From positions 248,001-312,000 of the forward strand of contig CAWKAN010000016.1 in assembly GCA_963847615.1 (NCBI GenBank): a DNA stretch of 64,000 bases, written 5' to 3'. The DNA is from Palsa-883 sp963847615. GTDB taxonomy: Bacteria > Pseudomonadota > Alphaproteobacteria > Acetobacterales > Acetobacteraceae. The notes beneath the pieces were generated by a model. The model saw only the letters and a program-made list of their open reading frames with translations, ran no database searches and had not been told where the DNA came from. Of this stretch, positions 1 through 7,650 are shown one piece after another. The position numbers and the translations under genes are program-made. Position 1 is the first letter of the stretch. Every line of letters starts with the position of its first letter.

Positions 1-1310
1 ATAGCTTTCAAACCGGCAATGCGTTCCTTCAGCGCCGGGTCGTCCAGATCGGCGACTCCGGTCTCGATAGCGTCATAGAGCCGCTTCAGCCGCAAATCTG
101 TCTCGGCGGCGCGCTTGTTGAGTTCGGCGATGTGTTCGCAGCGGCGCTCGGTGCGCTCCTGGCGGCGGTCGAGCACCGAGGCCAGCACTTCCTCCAGGCG
201 GTCGGGCTGTAGCAAGCGGTCTTCGAGATGGCTGGCAACGAGGTTGTCCAGCTTCTCCATCGGGATCGAGCGGCCCTTACAGCCGGTCTCGCCCTGCCGT
301 GCCTTGATCGAGCAGGTGTAGTAGCGATAGCGCCCGCCCTTGCCGGTGCGAAGCGTCATCGCGCCGCCGCAGTCGGCGCAGAAGCAGATGCCGGTAAGGA
401 GGGTGGGGCCGCTCACGACACGGGCGGGCGTGACCTTGGGATTGCGGGCGCGCAGATGGGCCTGCACGACGTCGAAGGTGGCCTGGTCGATCAGCGGCGG
501 CACGGCAACGGCGATCACCTCGCTGACCGGCTTCAGTTCCTTGGTCTTGCCGCGCTTGTTGAACTCGTGACGCCCGGCATAGGTCGCGCGAGTCAGGATG
601 CGGTGAACCTGTCCGATGCCCCAGCGCCCGCCATCGCGGGTGAAGATTCGCTGCCGGTTGAGGTGAGCGGTGATGTTTTTGACGCCCATCGGCCCGGACG
701 TGCCGTCGCCTTCCAACGCAAGCTGGTAGATCAGGCGCACCGTGTCGGCGTGCAGCGGGTCGATCTCCAGCTTCTTCTTCACCTTCGCGCCGCGCTGCTC
801 AGCCGCGACGACGCGGTAGCCGATGGGCGGCAGGGAACCGTTCCAAAAACCCTGGCGCGCGTTCTCCTTCAAGGCGCGCAGCACATGCTTGGCATTTTCT
901 TTCGACTGGTATTCGTCAAATAGCGCCATAATCTGCCGCATCATGACGTGCATGGGATCGTCGCCCATTTCCTGCGTGATCGAGACCAGCTTGACGCCGT
1001 TTTTCGCCAGTTTGCGGACGTAGAATTCCAGTTCGAAATGGTCGCGGAAGAAGCGGCTGAACGAATGGACGATCACGACATCGAACGGCTCGGGCTTGCT
1101 TGTGCCCGCCTCGATCATCCGCTGGAATTCGGGGCGGCGGTCATTGGTGGCGGATGCGCCGGGTTCGACATAGGTTTCGACAAGCTGATAGCCACGCGAT
1201 TGGCAGTACGCCTCGCCCTGGCGCTTCTGGTCGGGAATGGAAACATCATGCTCGGCCTGCCGCGCCGTCGAGACGCGCAGATAGAGGGCGGCGCGCAACG
1301 GCACGGTCAT
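1..1310 (-). CDS. Large serine recombinase, C-terminus beyond the window
   Basis: A serine site-specific recombinase, the type that integrates or excises mobile elements through a serine-phosphate intermediate. From ATG at 1310 there are 436 codons without a stop, so the 3' end lies outside. The resolvase catalytic domain covers about residues 4-150 (LYLRVSTARQ, nucleophile Ser14 next to Arg12). A recombinase DNA-binding domain follows (about 170-285), then a zinc ribbon (about 305-350, CFCADCG and a later YYTC) and a charged helical stretch as in large serine integrases. AAGGAG sits 9 bases before the start. An 84-residue ORF lies just upstream. With the toxin-antitoxin loci to the right it looks like the edge of an integrated element. 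The family is clear; activity cannot be judged. Confidence 0.9.
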   Translation of the reverse strand, partial: MTVPLRAALYLRVSTARQAEHDVSIPDQKRQGEAYCQSRGYQLVETYVEPGASATNDRRPEFQRMIEAGTSKPEPFDVVIVHSFSRFFRDHFELEFYVRKLAKNGVKLVSITQEMGDDPMHVMMRQIMALFDEYQSKENAKHVLRALKENARQGFWNGSLPPIGYRVVAAEQRGAKVKKKLEIDPLHADTVRLIYQLALEGDGTSGPMGVKNITAHLNRQRIFTRDGGRWGIGQVHRILTRATYAGRHEFNKRGKTKELKPVSEVIAVAVPPLIDQATFDVVQAHLRARNPKVTPARVVSGPTLLTGICFCADCGGAMTLRTGKGGRYRYYTCSIKARQGETGCKGRSIPMEKLDNLVASHLEDRLLQPDRLEEVLASVLDRRQERTERRCEHIAELNKRAAETDLRLKRLYDAIETGVADLDDPALKERIAGLKA

Positions 1311-1328
1311 GCTGACAATCTCCTTACG

Positions 1329-1583
1329 TCATCGCGACGGCCCGAAAAATTCGTCGAACACGTCGCCGAACCAGGCTTCGAATACGTCGATTTCGGCATC
1401 CGTAACCGGCACGCGCGCGGGCCAGTCGTCCACGACGCGCCAATTCTCAACATCATGTTTGACCGGGCGGCCGAGGCGCGGCCAGGGGCCGGGCACGACA
1501 TAGAGGTCGGGCGGCAATTCGCCGAATGCAGCGCGGTCGCGCAATGGGGAGCGGTGCCGAGACATCGTGCCAGGATCGCGCAA
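1329..1583 (-). CDS. Conserved-looking hypothetical protein upstream of the recombinase
   Basis: An 84-residue acidic protein ending 18 bases before the recombinase start on the same strand, so probably co-transcribed with it. The stretch DLYVVPGPWPRLGRPVKHD is followed by VFEAWFGDVFDEFFG; this patterned, aromatic-rich sequence looks protein-like rather than a high-GC shadow. I recall similar small proteins beside recombinases in alphaproteobacterial mobile DNA but cannot assign a domain. No signal peptide or membrane segment is visible. The start at 1583 (MRDPGTM) could instead be the internal Met seven codons later. Confidence 0.5.
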   Translation of the reverse strand: MRDPGTMSRHRSPLRDRAAFGELPPDLYVVPGPWPRLGRPVKHDVENWRVVDDWPARVPVTDAEIDVFEAWFGDVFDEFFGPSR

Positions 1584-1801
1584 ACACCGGCCCGGCGGAA
1601 CGGCCGATCTCTACGCCACGGCACGCGGGCCCACGTCGCAAAGTGAGCGGTCCCGCTTACTTTGAACCATGATCGCATGCGGGCCACCCGCCGGAGCGGC
1701 GGCAGGCGGTCAAGGCCGCAGCCGCGAAGCGGTGGCGCGGCACGCGCCAGCCTTGACGGGCTGGCGACGGTCCGGCCTCCTCGCCGCCAAGCGGTCATGG
1801 C

Positions 1802-2180
1802 TCAACTCGCCTTGCGTGAGACCGTAAGGGGAAGGTCGAGTTCCACCCGGTCATGCGTCACCTTCGGCGTGATCCGCCCGCGCTCGCCGCGTTCCAGGCG
1901 GACCAGGCCGTAACCGGCCATCGTCTCTCAGCGTGCGCGACAGGTTCGACTTCGCCTTGCCGGTGATCCGCGCGAGTTCGTCGAGCGAGCCGGGGGCCTG
2001 CTCGACGATCACCCGCAACAGGTCGCGATTGCCGGCCGAGAGCACCTTGGCGAAGGACTCGGTCGAGGTGAACCAGACCTTCGGCTCGTCGGGCGCGATG
2101 CGCCGCTCGCCGCGCGCCACCGCCATCGTGCGGGCCTTCATGTCCTCGTAGCTGGCGATGCCCACTTTCAGGGTCGTCAT
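1802..2180 (-). CDS. TumA-like antitoxin, HVO_A0114-family DNA-binding protein, frameshifted as read
   Basis: Winged-helix DNA-binding protein of the type paired with TumE toxins; it would neutralise the toxin and repress the operon. Frame 1 (from 2180) reads MTTLKVGIASYEDMKART through LDELARITGKAKSNLSRTLR, the helix-turn-helix. Around 1925 a single extra base shifts the frame. Skipping it restores TMAGYGLVRLERGERGRITPK and runs to a TGA at 1802, the expected C-terminus. The total length of 379 bases is one more than a multiple of three, which fits one insertion. The start overlaps the upstream toxin stop by 4 bases (ATGA). The break is either a sequencing error or early decay. Family call is good; functional state is uncertain. 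Confidence 0.65.
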
Positions 2181-2532
2181 GGGATCACTCCTCTCTCGCG
2201 CAACACCGCGTCCACCGTGGTCCAGAAATCGCCGAGCAGCGTCGCCGCGTCCCGGTAGTCGTAAACCTTGATCGTCCGCAGCCGGTGACGATGGTCCTGC
2301 GGCTCGCCACGTTTCTGCCGCGCCACTGGATGGGCGTTGTCGAAGCCGACCAGCCGCTCGCCGTCCGGGCCGTGCAGCGTCAGCGAGTAGTCCAGCCCGT
2401 GCGGCTTCTCAGCCGATACCGGACCCGCGTGACCAGGAACCGGACCCAGTGGCCGCCGTCAGGGTCCACGACGAGCACCTGGCCGTCGAGGTCCAGCAGC
2501 ACATCGAGGGTCGGGTCGCGTGGCTCCGTCAC
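2177..2532 (-). CDS. TumE-like toxin (DUF6516), frameshifted as read
   Basis: Probable toxin partner of the downstream TumA-like gene. A GTG start at 2532 reads VTEPRDPTLDVLLDLDGQVLV then GGHWVRFLVTR. Near 2421-2425 one base seems missing, and the -1 frame continues GLDYSLTLHGPDGERLVGFD, then the DHRHR motif, KVYDYRDAATLLGDFW and a stop overlapping the tumA start. The GFDNAH, DHRHR and YDYRDA features fit the TumE/DUF6516 family. The span of 356 bases is one short of a whole number of codons, in agreement with one deletion. As written the protein would be cut off after about 45 residues, so the pair may be inactive unless this is a sequencing error. Confidence 0.6.
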
Positions 2533-3265
2533 GGCATCTAGTTATCAGATTGAAGCAACCAAGTCGAGGAAAATGCTTAGCAGGGCGCGGATGGCGCTCG
2601 GATCATTGATATCATTGGCGTTCTGCCTGAAGCGGCTGGCAGGGGTGATTTGGCGGATCGCTGAAAACTTCAATCAACTCAACCACATACGCGGGCCAGA
2701 CGGCCAGGCTTTTCCCTTGCCGTCCCACTTCTGATCTTCCAGAACCCGCAAAACCGCGATGGGTGGCGCAATTCGCATTGATTCAATTGGCTTTTCCGGA
2801 AAATCGGCACCACCCCCTTTCCGGCGGCACTGTGCTAAACCATTGACCGACCACAGCAAACCGATCGAAGGGAGGCGTTGCTTTTATCTTGCCGTCGAAC
2901 ATTTGCCGATCTAAAACAGTCTCAAGACTTCCGAGAGAGGCTGCCGAACGCATACCTTTTGCCTGCAAACGCTAGGAGGTCGAGCGTCAAAGATGTAAGC
3001 TCCGCAGCACCGAGTGGCCGATGGACGCTGCCCATTTGCATCTTCGCCTATTCGCAAAAGATATTGTCAGCGGAACTCATTCTGGACGGGGGGGGGCATG
3101 CAGCGGCCGATTAGCGTGGCACACCGAGTGTTTCGCCACCTCACCATCCTGCTGTTTGGCTTCGTCGGCCTTTTGGGGGTCGTCACCAGCACTAGCGCTC
3201 AGAATTCGCCACCACGAATTATGATTCAGGGCGGCAAAACCTTCACGGCAGGTCAAATGCGGAAT
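2533..3265. other. Intergenic stretch without a supported gene
   Basis: About 730 bases of noticeably lower GC than the surroundings. Only short unsupported ORFs occur on the minus strand (for example 2674-2859). A run of eight G at 3090-3097 precedes an in-frame ATG (3098) of the lipoprotein reading frame; that upstream extension encodes a second hydrophobic segment (HLTILLFGFVGLLGVVTS) and could be a longer alternative N-terminus. No terminator or repeat was recognised. Confidence 0.4.
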
Positions 3266-3523
3266 ATGAAAGCGGCGCTCGGGGTAGCGGCCCTTATGAC
3301 CTTGGCGGGTTGCGGCATCGTAGCGAAGGTAGACGCACGGAACGACTATCAGCAGTCCCGGGCAGCCTACAAGGAATGCCTTGCCGACAACCAATCGAAC
3401 CCTGCGGCGTGTGAAGCGCGGCGGCTCGCCATGGAAGCTGATGAACGCGCCTATAACAATCTGGCCGCCGGCATTCAGCTTGGAGGAAGTGGCTCAGTGA
3501 ACGTGAACACTCAAAGCCGCTAA
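3266..3523 (+). CDS. Small lipoprotein, unknown function
   Basis: Predicted 85-residue secreted lipoprotein. From the ATG at 3266 the protein begins MKAALGVAALMTLAGCG, a typical signal peptide with the lipobox LAGC, so Cys16 would be lipidated. The mature part is short, charged and helical (NDYQQSRAAYKECLADNQ, then EARRLAMEADERAYNN), with two cysteines that could pair, and ends in a Ser/Asn-rich tail. The frame stays open upstream to 3014, including a second signal-like segment from an ATG at 3098. I prefer 3266 because of the lipobox; 3257 (MRNMKAAL) is equally possible. It stands alone between accessory genes. I do not recognise a family. Confidence 0.6.
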   Translation: MKAALGVAALMTLAGCGIVAKVDARNDYQQSRAAYKECLADNQSNPAACEARRLAMEADERAYNNLAAGIQLGGSGSVNVNTQSR

Positions 3524-3603
3524 CGCTCCAGACCATCCCAGAACGGTAATTTGCCGGAAGCCGCCTATCCTACTCGACATTCACCACGGGAATCACCCGC
3601 GGC

Positions 3604-3843
3604 TCACTTTGCGCCGGCTCCGCCGTCGAGGATAGCGCCCCCAGCAAGCTGCGCCTCGGTCTCCCGCTCGTGCTCGATTGTGGGCCCGCTGGTCGCTGCC
3701 GCTTTGTGCGCCAAGCGGAGGATCGCGCGCTCCATTACCTCGCGCTCATCGTCGTCAAGGGCGTCCAGGTCGATCGGCTCGGCCAGTTCCGCGTCCAGTG
3801 ACACCACCGGCTGCACAGGCCGTCCCTCCGCCCTTTCCACCAT
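3604..3843 (-). CDS. Hypothetical acidic protein, possibly the tail of a longer gene
   Basis: The last 79 codons of a long minus-strand frame look protein-like: an acidic run (DLDALDDDEREVMERAILRL) followed by KAAATSGPTIEHERETEAQL and a short tail. Upstream of Met at 3843 the same frame turns into Pro/Arg-rich shadow sequence, so either a small protein starts here or this is the 3' remnant of a degraded gene. It lies between the lipoprotein and the hicBA pair on the hicBA strand. No family was recognised. Confidence 0.3.
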   Translation of the reverse strand: MVERAEGRPVQPVVSLDAELAEPIDLDALDDDEREVMERAILRLAHKAAATSGPTIEHERETEAQLAGGAILDGGAGAK

Positions 3844-4022
3844 CTTGTCGGCCGCGATCACCCGCGCTTGCGGCGGTGCGTCCGGATCAGTCGGACAGTG
3901 CCGCAAAACCCCGACAGCGCGCGGCCCAGAGTGCATCCGGGGGCGCGGCGCACAGGGCCGGCGGCGTGCGTGCTGGGCGCCGCCGGCCGGTCCGGTCGAT
4001 GACGTGATGGAGCGGAGGCGCC

Positions 4023-4235
4023 CTAGAGATCGGCGGGGCTTAAGCCCGTGGATTTGGCGATCTTCGCCATCATCCGGGGGCCAATTTCTTCGCCATCGTG
4101 GAAGGGGAAGACGTAGTCCGGCCAGCCCGACCGCGCCAAGGTGCGGTGCGACCCGCTTTGCCGCTTGATCCTCCACCCGATCCGCCCGAGCGCGCGCAGG
4201 ACTGCGCCCGCCCTCGCGGCCGGCCAGTTGCTCAC
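4023..4235 (-). CDS. hicA: HicA-family mRNA interferase toxin
   Basis: Toxin of a type II toxin-antitoxin pair; HicA proteins cleave mRNA using a conserved histidine in a double-stranded-RNA-binding-like fold. The 70-residue product has the family layout: an N-terminal helix (AVLRALGRIGWRIKRQ), the GSHRTL motif with the likely catalytic His, a strand YVFPFHDGEEI, and the C-terminal helix ending KIAKSTGLSPADL. Its length matches the family. The start overlaps the stop of the upstream antitoxin gene by 4 bases (ATGA), so the two are translationally coupled. The order antitoxin first, toxin second is used by many hicBA loci. Confidence 0.85.
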   Translation of the reverse strand: MSNWPAARAGAVLRALGRIGWRIKRQSGSHRTLARSGWPDYVFPFHDGEEIGPRMMAKIAKSTGLSPADL

Positions 4236-4435
4236 GCGGCAGCGAACAGATCAGTGGCCTCGGCGGGCACCGGCTCGCCGAGTTCGATACGCTCCGCCAT
4301 GACCCGCAAGGCGAGGGCGGACACCTTGGCGCGCGCTTCGCTGGCCGTGGCGCCATAGGCGAGAACACCGGGCAGCGCAGGGATCTCGCCGATCCACCGT
4401 CCGTCTGCCTCGCGCTCGATCTCGACCTTCAGCAT
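4232..4435 (-). CDS. hicB: HicB-family antitoxin, short form
   Basis: Antitoxin for the adjacent HicA. The 67-residue protein carries the partial RNase H-like HicB fold: EREADGRWIGEIPALPGVLAYG, then a helix TASEARAKVSALALRVMAERIELGE. It lacks a C-terminal DNA-binding domain, as is common for short HicB proteins, so operon autoregulation would need another factor or the complex. The pair has no obvious partner genes and probably belongs to the accessory segment that also holds the recombinase and TumE/TumA. Confidence 0.85.
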   Translation of the reverse strand: MLKVEIEREADGRWIGEIPALPGVLAYGATASEARAKVSALALRVMAERIELGEPVPAEATDLFAAA

Positions 4436-5142
4436 GCTCGCCCTCCGCTGCCGGTGCTTCTACATGGTTGGGGTAAACAGGCAATGAACGCAAGCGAATA
4501 GCCGTGTGCGCCCATGTGCGCCAGCATGGCGGCCGAAATCGCGGGATAGCTTGTGGGATGGCGCGGGCCATGACTACAAGCCATTGATAAGTAAGAGATA
4601 ATACGCCGATTGGGCGGCCGCCCTCCGCCAGCAGGAAACCACAATCACCTGAATAGAATTGGTGTTTTTCAGTTGGCGGGGTCCGGCCAACCCGCGTTGG
4701 TCGCCACCGCCCGCGCCGGGTGGGGCGAGCGATACCGGCAGCCCCGCGTCATCAGGTCCGCATCGTCAGGACGTGCCATGCGCCATCGCGCGCCGCACGG
4801 ATGCCCCCCGCCCTGGGTGTGGCGGCAATCACCTTGTGCGGGGTCGCGTCCGCGGGGGGGGCTGGCCCGTCGGATGCGCGGCATGCCGGCTTCGACGATC
4901 AGCAGCTTCAAGCTGGGCTTGCCCACCGCGTCCATGCGCTGCGTCGGCCGGCCGCGGCGGCAGGCCGGCAACGCCTTCGCCGCGCCGCCCCCCTCGCCGC
5001 CCCCCTCGCCGCATCGCCATTCAGGGCGGCGACCAGCAGCCGTCACCGGACTTCCAGCGCCGGACCCGGTCGGGGCCGCCACCTGGCGAGGGAAGCGCGA
5101 CGGCGCCGACGCGCATCCAGGCAGCGACGGCCATGCCGGCCA
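4436..5142. other. Intergenic stretch, no supported gene
   Basis: About 700 bases between the hicBA promoter side and the 3' end of the PrpD-family gene. The longest minus-strand ORF (4669-5082) is Pro/Arg/Gly-rich, lacks family features and looks like high-GC shadow, although one short piece (LKLLIVEAG) resembles a strand start. A run of eight G occurs at 4852-4859. No hairpin terminator was recognised. Confidence 0.4.
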
Positions 5143-6495
5143 TCAGGCACCCACCCAGCCGAGCTCCGCCTCGTTCTCCAGGTTCTGCAAGCGCTCGAAC
5201 AATCCCGCCGCCTGAGCGCCGTAGCGCGTGCGCGTCAAGGTCATGAACTTGGCGCGCAGTTCGGCGCGATCGAGCGGCCGCGCCGGCGTGCCGTTGAATT
5301 CCTCCACCTCGCGGGTGAACGAGCGGCCATCCTGCAACTGGATCGTGACGATGCTCGCCCCGGCCACCTTGGTCGGCGGCTCCGCCACGATGATCGCAAC
5401 GCGTCCGCACATGCCACGAATAGCCGCATCGCGCAGCGCGGACTCGTCGAACGATGCCGGATCGCGCGGATCGCGGAACAGTGCCAGCGCGACGCAGAAC
5501 GGGATGGAATACTGTGCCATCATGATGTCGGTGGGATCGGCGATGTTGTTGATCGTCGCCATCCGCTCGGTGCCCGCCACCGTGACCCGATCCACCTCGG
5601 CGCCGACGAAACCGTGCGCCGCCTGCAGCTCCAGCACGGCCTGCACCGCGGTCTGCGCGGTCATGTGCACGGGAAAGCGCTTCAGGCACAGTTTGCGCGT
5701 CGCGAACTCGCTGCCGAGCCCGCGCGTCACCTCGTCCAGGTCCCATTCGGTGCAGAACACCTTCAGGAACCCCGCCTCGCCCTCGATCACGCTGCGCGGG
5801 CCGGTGAAGCCGTCGGCGGCCAGGCTGGCCGCCATCACGCCGCTCTCGGCCGCGCGGCCGAGGTGCAGTCGTTTCACCATCGCGCCGGTGCCGGAGCGGG
5901 CGAACTCCATCAATCCGCCGGCCAGCGAGCCGGCGATGCCGAGCGCGTTGGTCATGCGCGGCGCATCCAACCCCAACAGAACCCCCGCCGCAACGGCGGC
6001 GCCGAACGGCCCGGTGGTGCCGGGCGCGTGAAAGCCGCGCCGTTCGTTGCTGTGTTTCGTTGCGTAGCCAATCCGGTACATCACCTCGAAGCCGGCCACC
6101 ACGGCGGTGATCAGCGCCCGCCCGCCGCTGCCACGCTCCTGCGCCACCGCCAGCCCGGGCGGCAGCAAGGTCGCGCCGGGATGCACGCCGGCGCCCGGCT
6201 TGGTCAGATTGTCGGATTCGAAGGCATGCGCCAGCGTACCGTTGGCCAGCGCGGCCGCCGGGGCGTGCAGTGTCGGCCCATCGGCGCCGAGGATGCGGCT
6301 GCGCCCGCCGGCGCCCACACGCTGCGCATAGGCGGCGACAATGCGGCTCCATGGCAGGCCATTGCCGAGCACGATCACCGCGACCGTGTCGGTGATGCAG
6401 TCCTTGGCGCGCTGCACCACATCTGGCGGCAGGTCCTCGTAGCGCAACCCCGCCGCATACTCGGCGAGGCGAACCGTTTCGTTTGCCATGTCCAT
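5143..6495 (-). CDS. MmgE/PrpD family protein
   Basis: Member of the MmgE/PrpD superfamily, which includes 2-methylcitrate dehydratase, cis-aconitate decarboxylase and the iminodisuccinate-epimerase-like proteins; the substrate here is unknown. The 450-residue product has family features throughout: an N-terminal helical domain (PDVVQRAKDCITDTVAVIVLG), then ANGTLAHAFESDN, the HPGATLLP segment, GFHAPGTTGPFGAAVAAG and a C-terminal alpha/beta lid. Length is normal for the family. It is divergent from the peptide-type ABC operon, with only 122 bases between the starts, and a second PrpD-family gene ends that operon. This suggests the two act on a compound related to the transported one. Start could also be the Met two codons later (6489). 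Confidence 0.85.
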   Translation of the reverse strand: MDMANETVRLAEYAAGLRYEDLPPDVVQRAKDCITDTVAVIVLGNGLPWSRIVAAYAQRVGAGGRSRILGADGPTLHAPAAALANGTLAHAFESDNLTKPGAGVHPGATLLPPGLAVAQERGSGGRALITAVVAGFEVMYRIGYATKHSNERRGFHAPGTTGPFGAAVAAGVLLGLDAPRMTNALGIAGSLAGGLMEFARSGTGAMVKRLHLGRAAESGVMAASLAADGFTGPRSVIEGEAGFLKVFCTEWDLDEVTRGLGSEFATRKLCLKRFPVHMTAQTAVQAVLELQAAHGFVGAEVDRVTVAGTERMATINNIADPTDIMMAQYSIPFCVALALFRDPRDPASFDESALRDAAIRGMCGRVAIIVAEPPTKVAGASIVTIQLQDGRSFTREVEEFNGTPARPLDRAELRAKFMTLTRTRYGAQAAGLFERLQNLENEAELGWVGA

Positions 6496-6617
6496 TCCCC
6501 CGTTGCGCCGCCGATGCTACCCCGGCGCGCCGGGCAATCCCAGACCAGGTGTTCCCAGCCGGCCCCCGAGACGGTACGCTGCCGCCGCGACAGCCTGAAC
6601 AGGGACACACGGCGGCA

Positions 6618-7628
6618 ATGCAAGCGGAACCGGTGATCGAAGCGCGCGATCTGCGCAAATGGTATCCGGTGCACCGGCACCGCCTCGCCGCCCTGCTCGG
6701 CCGGCGCGAACCCGCCTTCGTCAAGGCGGTCCACGGCGTGGATCTGGCGATCGGCGCCGGCGAGGTGCTCGGCCTGGTCGGCGAGAGCGGGTCCGGCAAG
6801 TCCACCACCGGCATGACCCTGCTCAAGCTGCACGCGCCGACCGGTGGCGACATACGCTTCCAGGGCCTCGGCCTGCTCGCCAACGAAACCCGCCGAACCC
6901 GCCTGGCGTTTCGCCGCCAGGCGCAGATCGTGTTTCAGAATCCGTACGAGGCGCTCAACCCGCGCTATACGATCGCGCAAAGCATCGGCGAGCCGCTCGC
7001 CATCCACTTCCGCGGCGAACCGGCGGTGCAGCGCGAGATGCGGCTGCGGGCGATGGAGCGGGCCGGGCTGTTGCCGGCCGCGAGCTACCTCGATCGCTAT
7101 CCGCACCAGCTCTCCGGCGGGCAGTTGCAACGCGTCGCCATCGCGCGCGCCATCGCGGTCGAGCCGCGCTTGCTGGTCGCCGACGAGCCGGTCTCCATGC
7201 TCGACGTCTCGATCCGCGCCGGCATCCTCAACCTGCTGCGCTATTTCGCGGCCGAGCTGCGCATGGCGATCCTGTACATCTCGCACGACCTGTTGACGAT
7301 GCGGCATGTCTGCACGCGGATCGCGGTGATGTACCTGGGCCGCATCATCGAGGCCGGTCCGGCCGATAGCGTGCTCGATGCGCCGCTGCATCCCTATACG
7401 CAGGCGCTGGTCGGCGCGGTTCCGGTCATGGGCGGACGCCGGACCCGGCCGCACACGCAGCTGGTCGGCCCATTGCCCGACGCGATCCGCCTGCCGCGCG
7501 GCTGCCGGTTCCATCCGCGCTGCCCGCGGGCGATGGACGTCTGCCGCGCGCAGGAACCGGTGCTGCAACGGACGGCCGCGGGCCACGACGTTGCCTGCCA
7601 CCTGCATGCTCCGCTACCAATGGCGTGA
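6618..7628 (+). CDS. Peptide/opine-type ABC transporter ATPase, DppF/OppF-like
   Basis: ATP-binding subunit of a family-5 (dipeptide/oligopeptide/nickel) importer, on the cytoplasmic face. The frame is open from 6483, but the protein proper starts at 6618 (MQAEPVIEARDLRKWYPV). It shows Walker A GESGSGKST, Q-loop VFQNPYEALNP, the signature LSGGQLQR, Walker B LLVADEP and the switch His in YISHD. The C-terminus has the oligo/dipeptide-transporter extension with CRFHPRCPRAMDVC, a cysteine-rich motif seen in DppD/DppF proteins, here with all its cysteines. It is the first gene of a five-gene transporter cluster continuing to 12401. Confidence 0.93.
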   Translation: MQAEPVIEARDLRKWYPVHRHRLAALLGRREPAFVKAVHGVDLAIGAGEVLGLVGESGSGKSTTGMTLLKLHAPTGGDIRFQGLGLLANETRRTRLAFRRQAQIVFQNPYEALNPRYTIAQSIGEPLAIHFRGEPAVQREMRLRAMERAGLLPAASYLDRYPHQLSGGQLQRVAIARAIAVEPRLLVADEPVSMLDVSIRAGILNLLRYFAAELRMAILYISHDLLTMRHVCTRIAVMYLGRIIEAGPADSVLDAPLHPYTQALVGAVPVMGGRRTRPHTQLVGPLPDAIRLPRGCRFHPRCPRAMDVCRAQEPVLQRTAAGHDVACHLHAPLPMA

Positions 7629-7650
7629 CAAGAAGACCCAGGAGGAAACG

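Noticed and set aside
4669..5082. 137-codon minus-strand ORF before the PrpD gene
   Set aside because: Composition is Pro/Arg/Gly-rich and no conserved motif beyond a short LKLLIVEAG; not enough to call a gene.
4720..6636. Long plus-strand ORF of about 640 codons
   Set aside because: Arg/His/Ala-rich, no family features, antisense to a clear MmgE/PrpD gene; a shadow frame typical of very GC-rich DNA. The same holds for many long ORFs antisense to the ABC, acs, tsaD, hem and phaA genes.
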